From the NCBI GenBank assembly GCA_020343555.1, contig CP070800.1, positions 581,540 to 587,324 of the forward strand: a stretch of 5,785 nt of DNA. The letters run 5' to 3'. This DNA is from Dehalococcoidales bacterium (GTDB lineage: Bacteria; Chloroflexota; Dehalococcoidia; Dehalococcoidales; UBA2162). The notes beneath the pieces were generated by a model, which had not been told where the DNA came from, did no database searches, and saw nothing but the letters and a program-made list of their open reading frames with translations. Position 1 is the stretch's first letter. Every line of letters begins with the position of its first letter. The translations under genes were made by a program, and so were the position numbers. Below, piece after piece: positions 1 to 5,785 of the stretch.

Positions 1-1
1 C

Positions 2-79
2 TGGAGCGATGGCTCCACCGACAACCCCAGAACCGATACCAATGTGATGGCTAACGTCGATGTCACCGCCAACTTCGCC
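2..79 (+). other. C-terminal end of a divergent InlB B-type repeat
   Basis: The first 26 visible residues read WSDG, then a PRTDTNV stretch, then a VDVTANFA ending. This pattern is the familiar end of the divergent InlB B-repeat / 'bacterial repeat' domain found in secreted and surface proteins, which usually closes with alternating hydrophobic residues and 'TANFA'. Only the tail is in the window, so the protein carries at least one such domain, and possibly several, further upstream. The assignment rests on recognising the pattern in a short fragment. Confidence 0.65.
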
Positions 80-3000
80 CAAGATACCATTGACCTGCAG
101 ATTTCAAAGATCGATAATCCTGATCCCGTAGCATACGGTGAAGACCTTGTGTATACACTCAGGGTCACCAACAATGGTACATCGGACGCCACAAGTGTAA
201 TTGTAACTGATAATATATCACCTTACCTTGTCTACGTATCATCATCGAAACCAGGATCGGTTAATGCCACGTCCGATAATTCATCTGGATTACCAGTATG
301 GTCGATACAATGGGATATCGGTGATCTGGCAGTCGGTGCTAATGCAAGCCTGGATATCGTGACTACTCTCAGACCGGAAATCTTATTGTTCTCCCTGGTG
401 GGTTTCACCATCGGTTCAATAGACAATACTGCAACAGTTACAGGTTATGAGATCGATACCGATCCCTCAAACAACACCGCAAATGTAACCACCGAGATAC
501 TGGGAACAGATCTTGAGATTACCAAGGTGGACGTCAAAGATCCGGTGGGTTTAAGTGATAATTTCACCTGGATAATCACGGTCACAAATCACGGTCCTCT
601 TGATGCAGAAAACGTAACAGTTATAGATGCGTATTCAGCGAATTTTATGGGAACTTACTCGGCGAATTTTACGGAGATACTCGAAATAAATCCCTCGACA
701 GGTTCGGTCAATGAAACCATGCCGCAGTGGATTGATGATATTTATTACGGATCGAATATATCGTCAATCATTCCCATATCCCAGAACTCTTCGTCATCGA
801 TGCCAGAGTCTATTATGTACTGGAATATAGGTTACCTTGCCAGTAATTCTTCGGCGAACCTGACCATTACCGGCAGGTTGAATCCGGTAATATTTGGTCC
901 AGACATGGAAATTTTCGAGGCATTAATTCGCCTCATGTCTCTCATGGGTAGCGGAGGATTTCCGTTCGATCTTTCCGTAGAACTTCTCAATGAAGCTGCT
1001 GTGATCAGCATGGTCATGGAGTCGGACGCCAGTAACAATAATGCAAATGAGTGCACCACGATTACCTCGGATATTCCATTACCCGAAGCAGACCTGGAAA
1101 TATTAAAATCAGGCAGTCCGGATCCCGTAGCACCTGATGGCACCATTACCTATACCGTGACTGTTAAGAATAACGGTCCGGAAGACGCGACTGGCGTGTT
1201 CGTGATGGATGCCTGGCCCGAAACGATGCTCCTTTCACCAATCACGGCAGATACAACCACGGGCACGGCTAACCAGTCACCACCGGATTGGCTGGTGGAC
1301 TTGGCTAACCTCTTAGGAGGATCAATAACTCAACCGGGAACAGAAGCGCTATACTGGGAAGTTGGCGACCTGCCAAACGGAGCATCAGCAAATCTGACGT
1401 TTTCGGCTTCTATCAATGCCACCCTGGCTACGCAGATGCAGTACCTGGAGAATACGGCTATTGTAATGGGTCTGGTTAACGATCCTTCTTCAGGAATAAT
1501 GAGCAGCAATAGTAACAATATGGTTATGGTGTATACCGGTCTCGGTATGGCCGACCTGGCAATCACCAAGACCGATACTCCCGATCCGGTAGCGTTCAGC
1601 GATAATTTCACCTATACGGTTACCGTAAGTAACAACGGGCCTACCATTGCTTCAGGTGTTGAGGTGATCGATACCCTGCCTACCGATGTAACCTTTATAT
1701 CGGCTAACACCTCTCAAGGAACAGCCACCTACGCCGGAGGTAATGTGACCTGGAGTGTTGGCGACCTTGAAGTTAATGCCACCGCAAACATGAAGATCTA
1801 TGTGGCTGCACCCGAAGATGAAGAAGTCGACATAATAGTAACTAATACAGCGACTGTAATCGGATCATTCCCCGATCCGAAACTGAATAATAACGCTACC
1901 TCTGAAAATACCACCGTAACCTCATCGGAATCTTTCGACCTGGTTATTACCAAGACCGATAATCCGGATCCGGTGGCAATAAGTGAAAATATAACATATG
2001 TACTGACCGTTGAAAATCTCGGTCCGGCTGACGCTGAATCTTTTTCAATATCAGATACTCTACCAGCAGGAACAACATTCCAGGAAGCAATCCCTTCGCC
2101 TTCCGGGAACACAAGTGCCAATGACTTTTACTGGAATATCGAGCATCTGGCACATGGCGATTCCGTAAACATAACCGTCGTGGTACAGGCACCGAATCAG
2201 ACGGGTACCATCAGCAATTATGCCGAGATTGTCGGGGAACTTCCTGAGGTAAATTATGCGAACAACGAGGTTACTGAAAACACGACCGTAGCCAATGCTA
2301 CCGATGCCGATCTGGAGATAACCAAGATCGATATACCCGATCCCGTGGACTCGGAAAAAGAGTTATCCTATATCCTGACCGTGAAAAACAACGGCCCAGC
2401 AGACGCGAGCGGTGTCAATGTAACAGACATCCTCCCGAACGGTGTTACCTTCCTTAATACCGTATCGTCTCAGGGAACAGCCGTTCATTCGAGCAATAAC
2501 GTAACATGGAATGTAGGTGACCTGTCGAAAGGCGATTCAGCTAACTTGTCTATTAGCGTGTTATCGCCGGTGGTATCCGGTACTATTAATAACACCGCAA
2601 CTGTTTCCGGGCTTGAAAATGACCCCGTAAAAGAAAACAACACTGCTTCTACCGATACTACCGTAGTGCGGTCTATAATCATCATCCCGACAGACCTTCT
2701 TTTCTTGAAGTACGACACACCCGATCCGCTACGCATCGGTGATACTCTTACCTATACTTTAACTGTCAATAATAATAGCCCGGTCGATGCTGAAAACGTA
2801 ACCGTCATCGATGACTTGGCCACCACTTTCATGGCAGGTGTAACCTATCAATCTTCAAGTACCCAGACCGGTACTGCCAATTATTCCTCCGGAAACATAA
2901 CCTGGGATATAGGATATCTTGCCAGCGGCGATTCGGCTAAACTGACCGTTCTCGTTACTGCTCCTCAGACAGACTGTTATATCATGAACATCGCCAAAAT

Positions 3001-4792
3001 TACAGCCGATCCCGTCGTGATTGGTGATGAAAATGACATATATGTCAATGTTATTCCCTTCAGTAATATAGCCATTGCCGTCACTAAAGTCACATCAGAG
3101 GAACTGATACCGGATATCCACGTTAAACCAGAATCGATTGATTTCGGCGATGTGTATGTAGGTTCTACCAGCTCTTCCGGGATCGTTACTGTCTCCAACC
3201 AGGGTAATTACGATCTTAATATTACAAACGTATCAATTGATAACGATCAATTCAAGATTATAGCAAACAATCTTGCTGGCCATATTCTTACTCCCGGAAG
3301 CAGTGAAACAATGTCCCTTAGATTCTCTCCGGCTGCTTATGGCACTCAGACCGGTAAAATGACCATTACTTCGAATGACCCGGATGAAAATCTCGTTACA
3401 GTGACACTTGCGGGTACCGGAGCAAGCAGAGGTGGTGGCGGTGCTGAGCAACCCGTGTTTACCGTTGATTTTCTTGGTGAAATCACCACCGGACTAGTTT
3501 CTTCAGACGGTACACTACTTGAAGATATCGTTGCTCCGAGCCCGGACGGGACTCATGTGATTGAATTTGAAAAAGGTACACGGGCCAGTGCCGATGGAGC
3601 TATCATAACCTACATTACTATAAGAGAAGCAGAAGCACCGGAGTTACCAGAAAATACAGTACTGGTCGAGAAAGCCTATGACTTTAGTCCGTCAGGTACT
3701 GAGTTTAATCAACAGGTAAGTTTAACCTTAGGATATGACGTCAACAGTCTGCCTTTACGTATCAAATCTCTCGGTACCGCGTACTATACCGAAGACGAAT
3801 GGACGTTCCTGGTAAAGGAAACCAGTGGGCTTGCTGAATTGGGAAAGATCACTGCTCCGGTAGAACATTTCACTGTATTTGCTTTACTGGCAGAAGTATC
3901 CCCTCCTCTGCCTACGCTAATTCCAGGCATTATGTTTACCGTTGATTTTCTTGGTAACATCACTACCGGACGAGTTTCTGAGGACGGTACGCTGCTTCAA
4001 GATTTAGTAGCCACGAGTCCGGACGGAGCTCATGTGATTGAAATTGAGAAAGGCACTCGGGCTTTTGATAATGAAAACAAGACTGTAACCTACATTGGAA
4101 TAAGAGAAGCAGATATAATACCTGATTTACCACCCAACACAGTACTGGTCGGGAAAGCCTATGAATTTAGTCCGTCAGGTACTGAGTTTAATCAACCGAT
4201 AAGACTAATCCTCGGATACGATGTCAACAATCTGCCTTTGAATATTACCTCACTCGGTACCGCGTACTATACCGCCGAAGACGGATGGATGTTCCTGGTA
4301 AAGGAAACGAGTGGACTTGCTGAATTGGGGAAGGTTACTGCTCAGGTAGAACATTTCACTGTATTTGCTTTACTGGGGCAATCAGCCGAACCTGCCGCAT
4401 TCAGACTCAGTAATCTGTCTATTACAGCATCTGAACGGAAAATTTTCACGGGTGTATCATACTTCATAAGAAGAGGTGAAACTGCTACAATATCGGTCGA
4501 TGTAACGAATGAAGGTCAACAGGAGGGTATCTATTCCGCTACGCTTAAAGTTAACGAACGTGATGTGGAGACAAAGAAAGTAACTCTTTCCCCGGGAGAA
4601 ACCCGAACAGTATCCTTTACTTTTAAAGCCGATGAACGGGGCAAGTACTTAGTACAAATTGGTGACCTGAACGGGGATCATTTTAATGAGCTGTGGATTA
4701 ACTGGTGGCTCTGGGCAGGTTCGCTCGGTGTATTCGGATTGTTACTCTGGGGTATTTGGAAATTCGTGATAAGGAGAGGTGCCGCGGAGTAA
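2..4792 (+). CDS. Large DUF11-repeat surface protein with C-terminal membrane anchor (5' end missing)
   Basis: The frame is open from base 2 to the TAA at 4790-4792, giving 1596 visible residues. The GTG at 44 and ATG at 47 lie inside a domain and have no Shine-Dalgarno sequence, so the true start, and any signal peptide, is upstream of the window. Counting from the codon at 2-4, residues 1-26 (WSDG...TANFA) look like the end of a divergent InlB B-type repeat. Seven DUF11 repeats start at residues 31, 170, 364, 518, 646, 770 and 898. An ASH/choice-of-anchor-D-like domain follows at about 1040-1141, then a Gly-rich linker. Two paired modules lie at 1153-1296 and 1312-1458, a CARDB-like domain at about 1466-1560, and a Trp-rich membrane helix at 1568-1590 followed by RRGAAE. 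The expected topology is a long extracellular stalk with a tiny cytoplasmic tail. No catalytic motif or sortase signal is visible, and only two cysteines occur. An adhesive or cell-envelope structural role is inferred from the architecture and not demonstrated. Confidence 0.93.
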   Translation, partial: WSDGSTDNPRTDTNVMANVDVTANFAQDTIDLQISKIDNPDPVAYGEDLVYTLRVTNNGTSDATSVIVTDNISPYLVYVSSSKPGSVNATSDNSSGLPVWSIQWDIGDLAVGANASLDIVTTLRPEILLFSLVGFTIGSIDNTATVTGYEIDTDPSNNTANVTTEILGTDLEITKVDVKDPVGLSDNFTWIITVTNHGPLDAENVTVIDAYSANFMGTYSANFTEILEINPSTGSVNETMPQWIDDIYYGSNISSIIPISQNSSSSMPESIMYWNIGYLASNSSANLTITGRLNPVIFGPDMEIFEALIRLMSLMGSGGFPFDLSVELLNEAAVISMVMESDASNNNANECTTITSDIPLPEADLEILKSGSPDPVAPDGTITYTVTVKNNGPEDATGVFVMDAWPETMLLSPITADTTTGTANQSPPDWLVDLANLLGGSITQPGTEALYWEVGDLPNGASANLTFSASINATLATQMQYLENTAIVMGLVNDPSSGIMSSNSNNMVMVYTGLGMADLAITKTDTPDPVAFSDNFTYTVTVSNNGPTIASGVEVIDTLPTDVTFISANTSQGTATYAGGNVTWSVGDLEVNATANMKIYVAAPEDEEVDIIVTNTATVIGSFPDPKLNNNATSENTTVTSSESFDLVITKTDNPDPVAISENITYVLTVENLGPADAESFSISDTLPAGTTFQEAIPSPSGNTSANDFYWNIEHLAHGDSVNITVVVQAPNQTGTISNYAEIVGELPEVNYANNEVTENTTVANATDADLEITKIDIPDPVDSEKELSYILTVKNNGPADASGVNVTDILPNGVTFLNTVSSQGTAVHSSNNVTWNVGDLSKGDSANLSISVLSPVVSGTINNTATVSGLENDPVKENNTASTDTTVVRSIIIIPTDLLFLKYDTPDPLRIGDTLTYTLTVNNNSPVDAENVTVIDDLATTFMAGVTYQSSSTQTGTANYSSGNITWDIGYLASGDSAKLTVLVTAPQTDCYIMNIAKITADPVVIGDENDIYVNVIPFSNIAIAVTKVTSEELIPDIHVKPESIDFGDVYVGSTSSSGIVTVSNQGNYDLNITNVSIDNDQFKIIANNLAGHILTPGSSETMSLRFSPAAYGTQTGKMTITSNDPDENLVTVTLAGTGASRGGGGAEQPVFTVDFLGEITTGLVSSDGTLLEDIVAPSPDGTHVIEFEKGTRASADGAIITYITIREAEAPELPENTVLVEKAYDFSPSGTEFNQQVSLTLGYDVNSLPLRIKSLGTAYYTEDEWTFLVKETSGLAELGKITAPVEHFTVFALLAEVSPPLPTLIPGIMFTVDFLGNITTGRVSEDGTLLQDLVATSPDGAHVIEIEKGTRAFDNENKTVTYIGIREADIIPDLPPNTVLVGKAYEFSPSGTEFNQPIRLILGYDVNNLPLNITSLGTAYYTAEDGWMFLVKETSGLAELGKVTAQVEHFTVFALLGQSAEPAAFRLSNLSITASERKIFTGVSYFIRRGETATISVDVTNEGQQEGIYSATLKVNERDVETKKVTLSPGETRTVSFTFKADERGKYLVQIGDLNGDHFNELWINWWLWAGSLGVFGLLLWGIWKFVIRRGAAE
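92..3058 (+). repeat. Array of seven DUF11 (TIGR01451-type) repeats within the surface protein
   Basis: Seven copies open with a D-L-x-[IF]-x-K segment followed by a DPV or DPL motif, then a 'YTLTVxNNGPxDA' strand, a 'VxVxDxLP' strand, a 'W.VGDL..G.SANL' strand and a closing 'NTATV' strand. Copies start at nucleotides 92, 509, 1091, 1553, 1937, 2309 and 2693. Start-to-start spacings are 417, 582, 462, 384, 372 and 384 bases. Copies 4 to 6 are close to the usual length, while copies 2 and 3 carry insertions. Copy 2 reads KDPV and copy 7 PDPL at the otherwise shared PDPV motif. By eye the copies are clearly diverged in DNA. DUF11 domains are Ig-like beta modules common in long bacterial and archaeal surface proteins, so a stalk or spacer role is the natural reading. 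Confidence 0.9.
3119..3424 (+). other. ASH / choice-of-anchor-D-like beta-sandwich domain
   Basis: This segment begins HVKPESIDFGDVYVGS, continues with 'VTVSNQGNYDLNITNVSI', then 'PGSSETMSLRFSPAAYG', and ends 'ITSNDPDEN..TVTLAGTG'. The order 'xxxFGxVxVGxxxxxxVxVxNxGxxxLxI', 'FxPxxxGxxxGxxxIxSNDP' and 'VxLxGTG' is the signature of the ASH (ASPM/SPD-2/Hydin)-like family, often annotated in bacteria as choice-of-anchor D. It is followed at 3428-3451 by a short flexible linker, RGGGGAEQ, separating the DUF11 stalk from the C-terminal modules. It is presumably another extracellular spacer or interaction domain. Confidence 0.85.
3456..3890 (+). repeat. Tandem C-terminal module, copy A
   Basis: This is a module of about 145 residues that starts FTVDFLGEITTG. 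It contains 'SPDGTHVIEFEKGTRA', 'VLVEKAYDFSPSGTEFNQ' and 'LTLGYDVNSLP', and ends 'VEHFTVFALL'. The second copy, at 3933-4376, lies 477 bases downstream. Exact shared runs include 31 bases (3683-3713 against 4166-4196) and 32 bases (3859-3890 against 4345-4376). The layout (a PDG..I.I.KGT strand, a 'Y.F.PSG..F..P..L.L.Y' strand and a final 'HFT.FAL') resembles ZU5-like beta domains seen near the C-terminus of other large prokaryotic surface proteins. The ZU5 comparison is an inference from shape. Confidence 0.88.
3933..4376 (+). repeat. Tandem C-terminal module, copy B
   Basis: This is the second copy of the module at 3456-3890. It is 9 bases longer overall, so the reading frame is kept. Extra codons lie in the 'DNENKTVTYIGIREADIIPDL' part and at 'YTAEDGW', where copy A has 'YTEDEW'. 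Most differences elsewhere are single-base substitutions, many at third codon positions. The two copies are separated by a Pro-rich linker (SPPLPTLIPG). The close DNA match points to an in-frame tandem duplication or to gene conversion that keeps the copies alike. Confidence 0.88.
4397..4792 (+). other. CARDB-like domain, membrane helix and basic cytoplasmic tail
   Basis: From AFRLSNLSI the sequence follows a CARDB-like pattern: 'RRGETATISVDVTNEGQQEG', 'ATLKVNERDVETKKVTLSPGE', 'VSFTFKADERGKYLVQIGDL'. This is a frequent last extracellular module in bacterial and archaeal surface proteins. A single hydrophobic, Trp-rich helix follows at 4703-4771 (WWLWAGSLGVFGLLLWGIW, then KFVI), with R-R just after it and a stop four residues later. 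The positive charge after the helix fits an outside-to-inside stop-transfer anchor. No LPXTG-like or PEP-CTERM-like sorting signal is present, so the protein is probably held directly in the cytoplasmic membrane. Confidence 0.8.
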
Positions 4793-4932
4793 ACTGAAAG
4801 GAAGATTATTTATATAAAATATTTCCTCTGAGTAGTCTTCTATATGGATAGTTACAAGTAATTCTTTGAACTTACTGACAAAAGGGTTGAGACAGAATTT
4901 CTGTCTCAACCCTAATGGTTATACCAATGAAC
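4793..4932. other. Intergenic gap between convergent genes
   Basis: No gene is visible in these 140 bases. The left part (4805-4824) is very AT-rich and contains the 10-bp palindrome TTTATATAAA at 4809-4818. A weak stem can be drawn between 4801-4808 and 4833-4840, with one G-U pair. The right part holds the strong inverted repeat at 4883-4913, annotated separately. No obvious terminator with a T-run follows the surface-protein gene on the + strand. Confidence 0.7.
4883..4913 (-). terminator. Perfect 15-bp hairpin, likely intrinsic terminator of the response regulator gene
   Basis: Bases 4883-4897 and 4899-4913 are exact reverse complements around a single central base, so the practical structure is a 12-13 bp stem (GGGTTGAGACAG with CTGTCTCAACCC) and a small AT loop. 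On the - strand it lies about 20 bases past the TGA at 4933-4935, and the stem runs straight into TTTT (complement of 4880-4883). That is the arrangement of a factor-independent terminator. On the + strand the stem is followed by AATGG with no T-run, so it would act less well for the surface-protein gene, although it may still block transcription coming the other way. Confidence 0.75.
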
Positions 4933-5607
4933 TCACCAAGAATGAGTTTCTTCCCGGGATATTTTCGGCAGGATGCCCACAGTTGTAGCAAGAGACACCG
5001 CACCCGCTCTATTGTGAACTCCCATTTTACTCAGTATATTTCGGAGATGAGATTTTACCGTTGTCTCACTAATATGGCAACATTTGGCTATCTCTTTGTT
5101 ACTCGCCCCTGTAGCAACATACATGAGGATCTCTTTTTCTCTCTCACTTAACGAAAACAGATTCTGATTCCGGGCATTATGTGATTGTCGCCGGAACTCC
5201 TCCATCAACTTGCCAGTCATGGAAGGCGTCAGTACCTGAATTCCGCTGGCGACTGAAAGAACGGATTCGATTAGTTCAAGGATAGAACAGCTTTTCAGGA
5301 GATAGGCTGAAATACCGGCATTGATAAGTCTTAGAAGATTAGTTCCATCTTCTAAGAGGCTTAATGCTATCATTTTAACCGCTGGATATTTTTCATGTAT
5401 TGATTCTATATATTCGATACTACGATCATTAATTTTTCGAATCCCGATAATCATCACATCCGGCTTGAGTTCATTGACACCATTAACTATATCAGCACTT
5501 AGATTTAGTTTTCCCAAAATCCGGAAATCGTCATAATCTTTACAAAGAGTATTTTCAAGTAATTCAAGAAATAAATGATCATCATCAACTAGTAATACTT
5601 TTATCAT
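4933..5607 (-). CDS. NarL/LuxR-family response regulator lacking the receiver phospho-aspartate
   Basis: This is a complete 224-residue protein of normal length for the NarL/FixJ type. It has a receiver domain (about 1-120), a linker, and a LuxR-type helix-turn-helix (about 150-212). The receiver begins MIKVLLVDDDH, so the acidic pocket D8-D10 is present. S83 (LSLLED), Y102 and K105 (AYLLK) match the Thr/Ser, switch aromatic and Lys positions. The expected phosphorylated Asp is replaced by Gly55 in PDVMIIGIRKIND, codon GGG (5443-5445). The usual M-P-G-x-D/S-G loop after it is also lost. The DNA-binding part is canonical: LSEREKEILMYVATGASNKE, then IAKCCHISETTVKSHLRNIL. The ATG at 5605-5607 is the natural start because the receiver's first strand begins at once and a TAG in frame lies at 5644-5646. 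The ribosome site is weak (GAGA about 11 bases upstream). No sensor kinase is in the window. It is probably a cytoplasmic transcription regulator; its targets are unknown. Confidence 0.93.
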   Translation of the reverse strand: MIKVLLVDDDHLFLELLENTLCKDYDDFRILGKLNLSADIVNGVNELKPDVMIIGIRKINDRSIEYIESIHEKYPAVKMIALSLLEDGTNLLRLINAGISAYLLKSCSILELIESVLSVASGIQVLTPSMTGKLMEEFRRQSHNARNQNLFSLSEREKEILMYVATGASNKEIAKCCHISETTVKSHLRNILSKMGVHNRAGAVSLATTVGILPKISREETHSW

Positions 5608-5785
5608 TCTTGTTAATTCTCTACACGACCACAGAATTCTATGCTATAAGGAAATCACCCCTGTGAATCAGCGTCAGTTTCATTTTTCCAACATACTGAA
5701 GTTCTGTAGGAAAAGATGTCCATGAACTAATACGTATATTCAAGTTAAAGTGTTACTATATAGAATATTTCCAACTAAGAAGGAC
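5608..5785 (-). other. Upstream region of the response regulator gene
   Basis: These 178 bases, up to the window edge, contain no convincing gene. The promoter of the response regulator presumably lies here or beyond the edge, but I could not find a -35/-10 pair worth calling. The best -10-like string on the - strand is TATAGC, near 5643-5648, with no good -35 partner. The segment is AT-rich toward the right and includes the 8-bp palindrome ATACGTAT at 5730-5737. The gene in the next region is outside the window, so operon membership is undecided. Confidence 0.5.

Noticed and set aside
1947..2192. Several - strand open frames opposite the surface-protein gene, such as this one.
   Set aside because: The + strand frame has clear DUF11 repeats throughout, and the antisense translations show no recognisable motif or ribosome site.
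92..3058. The repeated DNA here as a possible CRISPR or other short-repeat array.
   Set aside because: The repeats are protein-level domains of about 125-190 residues with diverged DNA, and there are no short identical repeats with regular spacers.
4801..4840. AT-rich stem after the surface-protein gene (4801-4808 with 4833-4840), considered as its terminator.
   Set aside because: The stem is short, contains a G-U pair, has a long AT-rich loop and lacks a following T-run.
4915..5151. A + strand open frame opposite the end of the response regulator gene.
   Set aside because: It lies antisense to the well-supported helix-turn-helix coding region and its translation shows no domain pattern.
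5643..5671. A possible promoter on the - strand (TATAGC with CTGATT 17 bases upstream).
   Set aside because: The match to the -35 consensus is poor and the -10 is only partial, so it is not better than background.
5639..5683. A 14-codon open frame on the - strand upstream of the response regulator (ATG at 5681-5683, starting MKLTLIHRGD), with GGA just before it, as a possible leader peptide.
   Set aside because: It is too short to separate from chance, the GGA-to-ATG spacing is tight, and no attenuator-like alternative hairpins or codon run are visible downstream.
5736..5768. Inverted arms ATATTC (5736-5741) and GAATAT (5763-5768), considered as an operator for the LuxR-type regulator.
   Set aside because: Six-base arms in AT-rich DNA with a 21-base spacer are expected by chance, and there is no second copy elsewhere in the window.

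Overview
The window holds two genes that face each other. The first is a very large, repeat-built, membrane-anchored surface protein on the + strand, cut off at the left edge. The second is a complete NarL/LuxR-type response regulator on the - strand. The organism is probably a bacterium, because a LuxR-type helix-turn-helix response regulator is typical of bacteria. The moderate base composition and the style of the surface protein (an InlB-like repeat end, a DUF11 array, an ASH-like domain, paired 'HFTVFALL' modules, a CARDB-like domain and a C-terminal membrane helix) remind me most of Dehalococcoidia-like Chloroflexota. This is judged from family resemblance only. Some archaea carry similar surface proteins, so the assignment is tentative.

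Layout: bases 2-4792 are one uninterrupted reading frame of 1596 visible residues whose start lies outside the window. It runs from the end of a divergent InlB-type repeat, through seven DUF11 repeats (92-3058), an ASH/choice-of-anchor-D-like beta domain (about 3119-3424) and a Gly-rich linker. It continues through two near-identical modules of about 145 residues (3456-3890 and 3933-4376), a CARDB-like domain and a membrane helix followed by a short basic tail. Bases 4793-4932 are a short intergenic gap with a perfect 15-bp inverted repeat at 4883-4913; its flanking T-run points to termination of the - strand gene. Bases 4933-5607 (-) encode the 224-residue response regulator. Bases 5608-5785 are its upstream region, where I see no confident promoter.

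The genes are convergent, so they are not an operon and nothing in the sequence links them functionally. The most notable observation is that the response regulator's receiver domain has glycine (codon GGG) where the phosphorylated aspartate should be, and the loop after it is degenerate too. The DNA-binding half looks intact. It is therefore best read as an atypical, probably phosphorylation-independent regulator. The second notable point is the recent-looking tandem duplication near the C-terminus of the surface protein, which contrasts with a much older, diverged DUF11 array. I found no mobile element, CRISPR array, RNA gene or clearly new multi-gene system.
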